From: Aralia elata | Taxonomy: Eukaryota > Streptophyta > Magnoliopsida > Apiales > Araliaceae | Length of the DNA stretch: 64,000 nt | Assembly (NCBI GenBank): GCA_034770075.1 | Contig: CM068385.1 | Location: 56,428,746 to 56,492,745 of the forward strand | Direction of reading: 5' to 3' | Part shown: piece after piece, positions 12,223 to 22,300 of the stretch | Layout of the letters: the number at the start of each line of letters is the position of its first letter | How positions within the stretch are numbered: position 1 is the stretch's first letter | Position numbers and translations under genes: made by a program | Notes under the pieces: generated by a model | Told to the model about the DNA's origin: nothing | Database searches by the model: none | The model's input: only the letters and a program-made list of their open reading frames with translations

Positions 12223-12472
12223 AATCCAACTTGCTGAATTGTATGAATCCAGCTTGCTGAATTATATGAATCCAACTTGCTAAATTGTATGAATCCAACT
12301 TGCTGAATTGAATAGTGCGCATCCAGGTTGCTAAATTATAAGTTAGTTCAAATCCAGGATGCTGGATTGGGAAAAACAGTTTGATGAATTGAATAGTGCG
12401 AATCCAGGATGCTGGATTAGGGGGATAGTTTGAATCCAGTTTGCTGGATTTGAAATCCAGTTTGCTGGATTG
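12223..12472. repeat. Hairpin minisatellite in R4 LTR
   Basis: Nine units built on AATCCAGNTTGCTGGATT at about 12223, 12246, 12268, 12291, 12321, 12351, 12401, 12433 and 12453. The later units form a perfect 7-bp stem (AATCCAG/CTGGATT) with a 4-base loop; earlier units are slightly degraded. The array is absent from the R3 and R7 LTRs. Confidence 0.8.
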
Positions 12473-13408
12473 GGTATTTAACCTATTGGATCGTAAAGAT
12501 AGACTTATATAAGGAAAGATTAAGCAGTAAAGTGATTATAATATTATCAAAGGATAATTATAACACTAAGACTTTAATGTAATATCTAATACTAAACTAT
12601 GTGACTGACTATTAGACCTTGTAATGTAAAGCAATGACATTATGGGTGAAATGTGTGATGCTAATTGAGAGATCAATCTTATAAATGATAGGTCTTTCAA
12701 AAGAAGTCATACTAAATTACGTAACAGTAGTCAGCGATCAAGCCAAGTTCCCTAACCTTACTCAAATTTATATTGAGCAAGTTCTTAACTTACATAACTT
12801 CGTACATTGTGTAAGATCCTGATTATTGATACGAACTTTTATATACTGCAAGTTCTCTAATTCAACCTTGAATTATTATTTCAGCACCTGTTAGTGGATA
12901 ATTATTTTTGATTATTCCACATCCTTGATAATTATTGTTATTCGCACTTGGTGCAATTGAATTCCTGTTCTGTTATTGTTGAACTGCGAATTAGTTAAAG
13001 TTCTTTCATTCATGAACTATTTATGAGATAGATCTATGCTAGTTGTATCAGCTAGATCAAACATGTTTAAACTTGTTAAATCAAATCGATTTTAAAAGCT
13101 GTTCCTAACCAATTAATTTGGTAAGGATTCCAGACTGAGAAAAAAAGAACTTTTAAGGCATTATATTGGAAAATAATTGTTTGCCCGTCTTATTAAGTGA
13201 TTATGCATATTCGCCGGGTATGAGAGGCTGATCCCCTCGATTACCAAAACTTATTTAGAGGACCAGTTAAAATACTGACAACCTCCGTATACGTTCATGG
13301 TCATTGTTGACCACTCAGCTTAATCTTCCAATTATGGAAACTTGAATTCTTATTCTTTAACAATTGATATTTATTGTTGAAAGTTTCAAAGGTTAAATTC
13401 CTTTATAA

Positions 13409-13476
13409 TCATGATATATCTTCTTTATGATTAAACTTGCTAAGCAAACTAGTTGCTTACCCTTGCTATATCATGA
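13409..13476 (+). other. Nested stem-loop in R4 LTR tail
   Basis: The outer arms TCATGATATA (13409-13418) and TATATCATGA (13467-13476) are perfect complements. They enclose an inner hairpin AAGCAA-ACTAG-TTGCTT (13442-13458). The R7 LTR has the same arrangement at 49627-49694. Confidence 0.65.
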
Positions 13477-13779
13477 CGTTTATTTCGGCTAGACCGAAAG
13501 TTCCAAGAAAGATAAAGGGAAAGGCAAAGCTCAGGAATAGACTTATGTGAATGTTTAATTATCGTATTATCTGATGTAATAATTTTAGATAAACCTTTTG
13601 TAATATTGAGGGTATGTTTAAGTTAAGGTTATTAGACCATGGGATTTGATGTAGAACCTTATTTAAATGAACAATGTATGTTTATTATTCCGCAATAGTT
13701 CATAGAATGTGTATGATGTTGATGGATCATGAGCACCGAATCCGAGGTTAGAGAACCCGAATTTGGGGGCATCACAGGT

Positions 13780-13791
13780 TGGTATCAGAGT
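13780..13791 (+). other. R4 primer-binding site
   Basis: TGGTATCAGAGT, three bases after the LTR end, pairs with the 3' end of initiator methionine tRNA, as usual for plant chromoviruses. Confidence 0.85.
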
Positions 13792-13991
13792 TGTAGGTTA
13801 TAAACATTAGGATGCAAAACCTATGTTATAACCTTAGAAGAAAAACTCATATAGAGTATGCTAGGAGATGGATTGTGGAAATTCATCAAGTATAGATTGT
13901 ACATAATAAAATATCATTTTATTTTATCAATGAATATATTTTATTGTGATACTGATGTTGTTTATTGTTGTCTTGGTGTTGTGATTATAGG

Positions 13992-14098
13992 ATACCTGAA
14001 GAACAGCAAGGTAGTCCTACCGTGGACCAAGAACAGGTAGATCCGGTGGAAGAACCGGTAGAGCAGGAAGTGATGCTAGATACCCCCAAGGATGAATT
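13992..14098 (+). pseudogene. R4 accessory ORF, N-terminal part (split by R5)
   Basis: An open frame begins just after an acceptor-like gattatag (13990), at the position where R5 has its accessory ATG; here the codon is ATA, so the start appears mutated. The 35 codons visible are acidic (Asp/Glu/Gln/Pro-rich). R5 is inserted after 14098, and the same frame resumes at 35257, giving about 183 codons in total against 191 in R5. I do not recognise a named family. The position between primer site and gag and the acidic-then-coiled-coil layout match the R5 ORF. Confidence 0.6.
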
Positions 14099-14539
14099 TG
14101 TAATATTCCGAACACTAATAAGATTTGTATATGTAAATTATGTGTTTATTGAATGAAATTTCTTATTCCGACTCTGTGTTATGTATATATTCTGATGAAC
14201 GGCTGTTCAGGTAATCTTTAAAAACTTAAATACGATTCGAAAACATTATCGTATACGTTTAGAATTAGAACGTATAACGTACAACTAGATATCAAAAAGT
14301 ATAAAACCTTAAACCCTAAATGAAATTTGAAGTTTGCAACATATGTGCTTAATAAAGATCCAAAGGATATTTTGAAGCAGGCGTTTTGTGATTATATCGT
14401 GTAAACGATAAAATTGGTCAAATAAAATTTTTTCGCCAAGCAGCTGTGTCGTGCTTACACGGACAAAATGATTTGTCGTGCTTCCGACGATTTCACCAAA
14501 AAGCATCCTAACAAATTATTTTTTTTGTAAGCTGCTGTG

Positions 14540-14740
14540 TCGTGCTTACGCATTGTCGTGCTTACGTTTTGTCGTGCTTACGCATTGTCGTGCTTACGCT
14601 TTGTCGTGCTTACGCATTGTCGTGCTTACGCTTTGTCGTGCTTACGCATTGTCGTGCTTAAGCTTTGTCGTGCTTACGCCTGGCACACGCCGGCTTACGC
14701 CTGGCACACGCCGGCTTACGCCTGGCACACGCCGGGTACT
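14540..14740. repeat. Two adjoining tandem arrays upstream of the R5 promoter
   Basis: About nine units of a 16-17-bp repeat (GTCGTGCTTACGCATT or ...CTTT variants, alternating) run from about 14540 to 14676. Three 20-bp units containing GCCTGGCACACGCCGG follow; the 3' LTR has only two of these. After them come four spaced copies of GTGTAATTAAC-like motifs up to about 14850. All lie 130-330 bp before the TATA box, a plausible enhancer region. Confidence 0.85.
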
Positions 14741-14868
14741 AAAGTGTAATTAACCTATGTACTAAAGTGTAATTAACCACTTTTTAGTAGCTTAAAATGT
14801 AATTAACCTAGGTACCAAAGTGTAATAAGCCGAGCCCCTAACGTGCAATTAACGAAACTTGGTTTTTC

Positions 14869-14876
14869 TATAAATA
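14869..14876 (+). promoter_or_regulatory. TATA box of R5 5' LTR
   Basis: TATAAATA in the context TTTTTCTATAAATAGTAAG. Transcription would start about 30 bases downstream, near 14905. The 3' LTR copy (about 33343) reads TTAATAAATAG and has lost the consensus. Confidence 0.7.
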
Positions 14877-15179
14877 GTAAGCTCAGTTCATTCATTCCTT
14901 ACTACTTTTCAAGAGCAGTTCAAGAGCAAAAACACTCTATATTTATATTCTGAGAGATATTGTGAGATAAAAATTATTTTTTAAGCATCGAAGCGCTACG
15001 CGATTGGAAGTAAAGCTAGCAACTACAAGAGGTATTACTCTAGTGGTTATTATTTTCATTCTTCTTTATATATTTAGTAAAAATATACTTTTATAAGCAG
15101 TTATAATGCCCAAATTATTTTAAGTATATAGTACAAAAGTCCTATTTACAAGCAGTTATAATGTCCGATTTATTTCTCT

Positions 15180-17234
15180 TGTAGACACCCAAATTTTGCG
15201 CTTCGTATACTAACCATGACAGGAGGGCAAAATCGTCAAATGAACCGGCCTGTGAGAGCGAGGGATGCACAAGTGCGAACACTCGACGCCACCGCGACGA
15301 TTTACAACCGAAACCGACGTGACAGCAGGGCCGTCCGAAATGAGCATGCCCGAATGATGCGGCACGTCTCCCAGTGATTCCCGGACTGCAAAATACAAAC
15401 CTGTCGGCGAAAACTGACGTCACGACACGCGAATCAAGGTGCGGCACAGAAATCGAGAAAATCAGCCCACCCAGCCGCGGATTGATCTGCGGCCAAACGA
15501 TTAAAATAATGGTGGTGCGCACGGGACTCGAAACCAGGAAACCAGCTGAGTGCGATGGGGGTGGGCCAGCCAGCCGCAGATCTATCTGCGGCCAGCCGCG
15601 CGGATCTATCTGCGGCTGCCCTAAGGCAGCCTATTTCAGCTCAGTTTCTTCATTTCATCCAGGGGAGAGAGCAGCAGGCGGCGAGAGGAGAAAAAATAGC
15701 AGCAGCAGCTCGGGAAAGGAGAGAAAAAGAGAGAAAATAGTGAGGAATTGTAGCCATTTGTGAGATTATATATCATATATTTTCTACTCTACTCAATATA
15801 TAAGTTTCATACAATTTGTGAGGATCATTTGCAAGGTAAAAAACCCTTTGTTATAGCATTTTGTCATACCATTTTTGTTAAGCTTTTATCACCCGAATCA
15901 TATTAAATGTAGTCATTCTTCTATATTGTTGTGGATCCATGGATTGAGGGCTATTAATGAGGGTTCCCAATGGAACGAAATTCCTCCTAATGGCCCGATG
16001 ATATCCATTTGGTGAATTTTTAGCTCGTTGTAACGATATATTGTGCATAGACTGTTTAGATTGCTATTCTTAGGATCTTGTGGGTGTGTGGCGATTTTGG
16101 ATGTGAGCCTAGGAAAACGACCCCGTGGTCCAAATCCGATGATGGACATCTTTTGATATATGTAATAAATTCGATGTACCTTTCATTGTAAATATGTAAT
16201 CGTCGGGCCTTAAAACGACGCCAAGGCGAGAATCGTGTTTAAGGCCCCGAAATAGTGAAACTTGTGATTGTAGGCGTTTGGGGTTATTTTTGATGGCTTA
16301 CATGCCCATGAATAGCCCCGACGCGTGTTTATGCTTGATTTGATTTATGACACGAAATTGATTTCAAAGTTAAACGATAAGATTTTCATAAAATCAATCA
16401 AACTAGGCTATTAGCATCACGAGGTTAATAAATGGGAAGTGCTAATGGATGTCGATTTCTATTTCAAACGAGAAAGTTAAAGAAAAATCGTTTTCAAATA
16501 TCATAAGGAATGATTTTGTCAAATAATTGACGTTTTATTAAACCGTTGTGCATAGGGTTAAAGAGATTCTAGAAGTTGCCCATCGTTTGAGTTACGAAAG
16601 CAACGTATAGATCTCGATTCCTATTTTGGCGAAGGTTTAAAACTCTTGTTTCACCAAAACGACGCCTAATGAAAATCTCGTAGTTTTGACAAATTAAAAT
16701 CAAACCTTTCTTATAAAGAATCAAGCTTTCTCGTATGAATCGAAGGACATTCCGAAGCATTCTCAAATCAAGGCACGATTTTTCCCTAAAAAATCCAAAT
16801 GATTCTTTCATACAAACTCACCACAACATTCACGTAGGCACACACACACACACACACGCGCGCACACGCACACGTTTCATGAATTAAAGGATAGGAAAGC
16901 ATCAAGATTGTGGTAACCGTGTTTCACGGAAGTCGAGGGGTGCCTAACACCTTCCCCTCACTTAAGCAAGCCCCCGAACTCTATGAATCTCGATTCGCAG
17001 ACCAAATTAATTCGGAGTCACATATGAGCCAGCGATTTATAAAAAAACGAAAACTCGGATGAGTTGGTACATCCATTTCAAATATACCAACTGGCGACTC
17101 TGGTTAATTGGCTCATCATAAAACACGATCTTTCAAAACCCCGTCGACATCAATGCCGACCTTTTTCCCAAAATCACCTAAAAGGCTAAAAATAGGAAAA
17201 GGGAAAGATAAGACGAGAAAAACCGGCGTCGACA
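15180..17234 (+). repeat. R6 5' LTR
   Basis: TGTAGACACCC... to ...CCGGCGTCGACA, 2,055 bp, followed by the primer site. It contains a palindrome cluster near 15471-15616, a purine-rich GAGAGAG leader-like stretch at 15660-15735 and an AC microsatellite at about 16840-16870. No canonical TATA box was recognised. Confidence 0.93.
15471..15616. repeat. Palindrome cluster in R6 LTR
   Basis: Three palindromes of the form CCGCAGAT-CT-ATCTGCGG or close variants lie at about 15474, 15574 and 15596. A shorter hairpin CTGCC-CTAA-GGCAG follows at about 15617. The third palindrome carries an extra CG in this LTR relative to the 3' LTR (about 23796). Confidence 0.75.
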
Positions 17235-17236
17235 GC

Positions 17237-17254
17237 TGGCGACTCTGCTGGGGA
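17237..17254 (+). other. R6 primer-binding site
   Basis: TGGCGACTCTGCTGGGGA, two bases after the LTR. It is complementary to the 3' end expected for plant arginine tRNA (...CAGAGTCGCCA). Confidence 0.8.
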
Positions 17255-18159
17255 CATTAGAGGGCTTAAGCCGCGTTCAAATCTTGATGCTATCCTATCC
17301 TCTAAAATTCATAAATGTGTATGTACGTGCGATATTTTGACTTGTTTTACTTATTGTTGTGTGTGAATGTGTGCCTTTTGTCCAATGAATGAGTGATTGA
17401 ATGGATTTGTTTTACTTTAAAGTAATCATTTGCATACGGTGAGGACGATGAATGTGAATGTATGTTGAGAGAGTACCTCCTCCTGAGGCGAACCTGTCGG
17501 TTGCTTATTACTGGACTCGAAGGGGCTGCTCCCCGGAGATGGCTCAGGAAACGCACCACCCATATCCGCTCCAATCGAAAGGATTCAGACGAGTAGATTG
17601 CGAAGATTTGGGGACCTTCATGCCGAAAAACCCGCGAGAGTAACCCTAGGGTAGGTCAGCCTCTGATAAACCTAACGAAAGGGAAGCTTCTTCATGCCCT
17701 TTTATCGTTCAGTCAAATAAATAAATGTCATGCAAATGGCATACAACTGTCATGCCATCATCATCGTAATAAATATGTCCTGTATCATGTGATTGCATCA
17801 CCTGCACACATAAAGAGAATACTGATATGGTTTGGCAGGAGGGCCATCCATACCACGTACCAAGGTTTTCTAAAATTTCTGAATACTATCCTGTCATCAA
17901 ACACTGACCTTGTTTTGCAGGATAAGATTAGAGAACCGGGAAAAAAAAAAAAAAAAAAAAAGAAAAAAAAGAAAAAAATGAAGAATAATAATCAGGCATC
18001 AGTGTTGACATACATCTGCCAACTTGTAGCTGGCACAGTGCTAAACTACGGCCCTTGTTTGTTTTGTGAGATTGCCCCTAGGGCCCAACTGAGAGGCCGT
18101 AAAGTCCATACTCCATCCATCCAAATGGAAGAAGCCGGTAGCCATGAAATTATAGTTCT
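17255..18159 (+). other. R6 leader and lost gag region
   Basis: No gene is supported. A 61-codon frame at 17458-17643 and a 130-codon frame at 17789-18181 show no domain I can name. An acceptor-like ttgttttgcag precedes 17922, and a poly-A tract lies at 17941-17960 with further A-rich sequence to 17977. Compared with an autonomous Tat element, gag, protease and RT have been deleted. Confidence 0.6.
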
Positions 18160-18662
18160 GCCACTCCAACAATACGGCTGAATACGAGGGATGCATCCTA
18201 GGACTGAGATTAGCCCTGAGAATTGTGGTACAGACTTGTCCGGCCTATGATGATCAGATCGGAGAGATCTCCCATAGTGACACCCCTCCTGAATGGGCTT
18301 GGTATCAAAACATTAAAGAGTTCCTTCGAGACAGCTCCTCTCCCGAAAATGCAGATCTGACCAGGGAAAGAGAATCCAAAGAGGGGCAGTGAATTTCTTC
18401 CTAAGCTACGGGACTGCTGAGATATCTGGAAGCCGAAGAAGCCCACAGATTAATGAACGAAGTACATGGCAATGTGTGCAGAGCCCATATGAGCAGAGCA
18501 CTTTTGCAAAGAAAAGCGTGTGAACGGGTCGCTACGGGCTAACCATGAAAACTGATTGCGATACTCATGTCAGGAAATGCCATCAATGTCAGATCCATAC
18601 CAATGTGATCCATGCACCTCCTAATGAGCTCCATTGCTTGACCTCACCGTGGCCAGTTGGAC
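18160..18662 (+). pseudogene. pol: R6 pol remnant: RNase H and integrase zinc region
   Basis: At 18168-18222 one frame reads NNTAEYEGCILGLRLAL, the conserved core of the RNase H domain in Tat-group polyproteins. At 18435-18500 another frame reads EEAHRLMNEVHGN..CRAH, the His pair of the integrase HHCC zinc domain. At 18554-18658 a third frame gives CDTHVRKCHQCQIH followed by APPNELH and SPWP, the Cys pair and the approach to the catalytic core, which is missing. The pieces are in order but in different frames and separated by stops, so no protein can be made. The Tat-group assignment rests on these motifs. Confidence 0.75.
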
Positions 18663-19115
18663 CGTGCATCAGGTGATATCCAGGAAGGGAAAAATCCCGG
18701 ATTATGGCAGTGAATCCCGACCAGTAGAAGATCAATGGGTTTTAAAATTCTGAGTTTTATTTCAAATCTCTGCACGCTCATGTCATTTTGTCATGTTATC
18801 CAAAAAGGAAGATCATGTGCTGAAATGTTTTATATCTATGACAAGCATTTCTGTTTTATTTCAGGCACCCCGATTTGAGGCATTCTAGCCTGGCACGCGA
18901 TAGGCCAAATTCGAAGGAGGATCACGATTTTGGTATAGAGCTAGATTTCGATCTGATGGGGATTGAGCAGGGCGAGACAGATGTCGACAATACGCCTGAC
19001 GAGATCAAAGGATGGGTCGAAGACAAACCCAAACCCGACTTAGGCCAAATCTTCGCCATCAAACATCAGAACCCCTGACGATCACAAAGACCCGGAGTAG
19101 GGGCAAATTCGACCA

Positions 19116-19154
<39 letters not shown>

Positions 19155-19767
19155 AAAATCAAAAATTTTCAAAAATCAAAAAATCCCCCAAGCCTTTCAA
19201 CAAGTCAAGGGACCGGATCTTTTGTCAGCCCAGCGAGATATCGATGCAACCAGTATGAGGGAGATCACAGAAAAATAACTTAACACTGGGGCATTTATCA
19301 ACTACCCAGGAAATGGTGACGTGCAAATTGGCACCCATGCAACAATCCCATCAACATGCATCATCATCATCAAATGCTACCTCATGTCAATTCAATCTTC
19401 AACGGTATGATCATCTGGCATTTGTCAAGCATAGTTTTCCCGGGATACGAGGACCCGCGTGAGGGGGGATTTTATTTGACTTCAACGGAATCAGACTAAC
19501 TCTGACAAGCAAACCGTGGAGCACGATCGTGAGTATGATTAGACGAAGAAGGCTATTCAACCTTTTGATCGGGTATAAAGCCTTAATTCAAAGCAACGTT
19601 TGCGACAGAATCGACCTCATGTGACAGCCTTCACTTTGCATTTGCATAAACTTTCAGTTGTGGGGTATAAAACTATGACGACGTTGATGGCCATTAACAC
19701 GTAGTCAGACAGTCAATAATTATCAATATCAAGAAGTCAGACGATAAATGATTATCAAGATAATGTG
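18663..19767 (+). other. R6 non-coding interior with poly-A tract
   Basis: No recognisable gene. It has an acceptor-like tctgttttatttcag (ending 18864), an acidic 67-codon frame of unknown meaning (18875-19078), a poly-A tract (19119-19151), and a box AGTTGTGGGGTATAAA at 19656-19677 that is shared with R8. Confidence 0.6.
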
Positions 19768-20253
19768 TCGAATCGTGGCCTGGGTTATTCGAGTAATTAA
19801 GCCCGAGGGGTGTCTCTACACCTGGTGCCCTAAAGCCATCTGGTTTGGGAGTCGCTGGCCCAACACTCGTTACAGGGGTAACTCAGAGCCTAAGAAAACG
19901 AGCATTACAGTAGAGGAGGCCCGAGCAGATTCGAATCGTGGCATGGGCTACTCGAGTAATTAAGCCCGAGGGGTGTCTCTGCATCTGGTGCCCTAAAGCC
20001 GTCTGGTTTGGGAGTCACCGGCCTAACACTCGCTACATGGGTAACTCAAGCCTAAGAAAACGAATCTTGCGCAAGGTCAAGCAGAGAATGAATAGTACAG
20101 ACCACCAGCTTGTCTCGAACCGTGGCCTTTGTTACTCGAGTAAATAAACCCGAAGGGGTGTCTGTACACCTAATGCCCCGAAACCATCTGGTTTGGGAGT
20201 CATTGGTCCAAAACTCGTTAAATGGGTAACTTTGAATAGCCTAAGAAAACGAG
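19768..20253 (+). repeat. Three tandem copies of a roughly 135-bp conserved block in R6
   Basis: Copies start at 19768, 19931 and 20115. Each runs from cgaatcgtggcc through a TTACTCGAGTAA-like palindrome, a GGTGTC..TACACC hairpin, GTGCCCTAAAGCC, TGGTTTGGGAGTC and GGGTAACT to GCCTAAGAAAACGAG. Spacing is 163 and 184 bp because the linkers differ. A fourth homologous copy is in R8 at 45394-45530, minus strand. The block is not protein-coding in any consistent frame. Confidence 0.85.
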
Positions 20254-21453
20254 ACAAGTGAAGTGGACTAATAAAAAGAAAGATAAAAAAACTCTCGGCC
20301 TTAAACAAGGAGTCATAGAAGAGAAACCCTTACTGAGTGCTCCCTCGCACAGTGCATTTGTCATATGACGTCAATCCTGCTAAGAACGTTGTCGAGAATG
20401 AAGACAGGATACCTTTGACGAGGGAAGGTAGTTCTTTTGAATTCGACCTTACTCACGTACAATGACCATGAATGCTTGAAGGTTTTCTTACGATTTCATA
20501 ACTCGTCAAATAGAAAATCATCAACTCACGAGGGATTGAAAAAAAAATAAATAATAATAAAAAAAAAAAAAAAGAAAAAAAAAGAAAAGAAAATAACTTC
20601 CAATCTAGCACATTCACGGTTCACAACTTGCTAGATTTCATGTGCTTTAACTGCATTTTTGTCGAGATTTTAAAATCTTTGTGTTGAACTAACACTAACG
20701 GCCCGAGCCTTCAAGTTTTGGCATTTGTTAGTTATCTGATATGCAGGATCTTGCAGAGCTGTGGATAACTCAGCACGATCAACATCGCGAGTTCTCGATA
20801 GAAATTCTTGGTAGCGACACGCACCAAGGCAGGGGCAGTTAAGAATCGTGAAATGGATGGAAGCTGAGGCTGCACAGAACTCCTCGTCATTGGGCCTCTC
20901 CCCAATCCTGACTATCACTGCCTCGACATCCAAATGATCCCTGTGCATAAGCATATACAAGGGTGATATAATGCGGGACGACAGCATATCGGCCAGCAGG
21001 AATGATCAAAAGGCCAAAGAGCCCAACATAGTTGCCGATCATCATAGAGAGCGAAACAGACTGCCTCAACTCGATGAAATGAAGACAACCAGGAACAGAC
21101 AGAGTACCAAACCATGGTTGAAGTCTAGAAACTACACTTCACGACGAGGCATGATCCAATCAGATGTTGGCAAACAACGACGACTGTCGAATAGTATCAT
21201 TTGACTGAACAGGGGTCATTTCTATCTAAACATATGTTGTGCACATGCATATGTCCATAACATATCTGTCGGATCATGCATAACATCTTTTTCATGAATG
21301 CAGGTACGATCAAAATGAAAATCTTCAAGAAAGTACAAGCACGTCGTTTTCGACCTCACGAATGATCAGACTGTGATGGCTTTTGCGGCATAATACGTCG
21401 TGGACGATGTTGGTGGATGATCCAGGACATGAAGCCGATCACACATACCAATT

Positions 21454-21488
<35 letters not shown>

Positions 21489-21505
21489 CTCAAATCCAAT
21501 CACGA
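20254..21505 (+). other. R6 non-coding interior
   Basis: No supported gene; the small frames do not agree with any domain. It contains A-rich tracts at about 20538-20595 and 21456-21485. A module at about 21186-21305 (CAGGGGTCATTT ... ATGCAGGT) recurs at about 22873-22972. Confidence 0.6.
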
Positions 21506-22300
21506 CCCCTGGGAAGGGCTGGTATCCAAACAATCAGTGATCCCTGGGAAGGGCTGGTATCCAAACAAGAAGTGAACCTGGGAAGGCATCCAAGCAAACC
21601 ACAACAAGATGGTGAGCACCCCTGGGAAGGGCTGATATCCACACAAAGAAAAAGACAAAAAACAACAAACCCTGGGAAGGGCTGAGATCCACGCGAACCA
21701 CGACAAGATGGTGAGCACCCCTGGGAAGGGCTGATATCCACAAAAAGAAAAAAAGACAAAAAACAACAAACCCTGGGAAGGGCTGAGATCCACGCGAACC
21801 ACGACAAGATGGTGAGCACCCCTGGGAAGGGCTGATATCCACAAAAAGAAAAAAAAGACAAAAAACAACAAACCCTGGGAAGGGCTGAGATCCACGCGAA
21901 CCACAAAAGATGGTGAGCACCCCTGGGAAGGGCTGATATCCACAAAAAGAAAAAAAAGACAAAAAACAACAAACCCTGGGAAGGGCTGAGATCCACGCGA
22001 ACCACAAAAGATGGTGAGCACCCCTGGGAAGGGCTGATATCCACAAAAAGAAAAAAGACAAAAAACAACAAACCCTGGGAAGGGCTGAGATCCACGCGAA
22101 CCACGACAAGATGGTGAGCACCCCTGGGAAGGGCTGATATCCACAAAAAGAAAAAAAAGACAAAAAACAACAAACCCTGGGAAGGGCTGAGATCCACGCG
22201 AACCACAACAAAGATGGTGAGCACCCCTGGGAAGGGCTGATATCCACACAAAGAAAAAAGACAAAAAACAACAAACCCTGGGAAGGGCTGAGATCCACGA
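21506..22300 (+). repeat. 101-bp tandem array in R6
   Basis: CCCTGGGAAGGGCTGAGATCC recurs at about 21668, 21769, 21871, 21971, 22073, 22172 and 22273, a period of about 101 bp. Each unit has two half-units (GAGATCC and GATATCC variants of CCTGGGAAGGGCTG) separated by an A-rich spacer of variable length. Shorter irregular copies lie at 21506-21620. The long minus-strand open frames here are a by-product of the repeat. Confidence 0.9.

Larger units (their letters stand above)
10157..13776 (+). repeat. R4 5' LTR
   Basis: It runs from TGTAATAGCC to ...GGGGGCATCACA, 3,620 bp, and is followed at once by a primer site. The first third differs from the R7 LTR, but the last 600 bp is clearly related, including the ggctgatcccctcgattacc box (about 13227) and the nested stem-loop at 13409-13476. 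No coding sequence is supported inside. Confidence 0.85.
14099..15179 (+). repeat. R5 5' LTR, first part
   Basis: TGTAATATTCCG... to the R6 insertion at 15179. It continues at 25431 after R6 and its tctct duplication. The uninterrupted length would be about 2,677 bp. It contains the two tandem arrays and TATA box listed separately. There is no coding sequence; the apparent ORFs come from the repeats. Confidence 0.93.

Noticed and set aside
14478..14753. 91- and 70-codon frames (Cys/Leu/Arg-rich)
   Set aside because: Both are translations of the GTCGTGCTTACG tandem repeat in two frames. They recur in the other LTR and have no coding signature.
15142..15522. 126-codon minus-strand frame, repeated at 23354-23722
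   Set aside because: It lies across the R6 LTR start, runs antisense to the element and extends into unrelated flank at one end. The duplication simply reflects the two LTRs.
18875..19078. Acidic 67-codon frame in R6 as a possible gene
   Set aside because: Single copy, no counterpart in R8 or the other elements, and located in a decayed interior. The evidence is insufficient.
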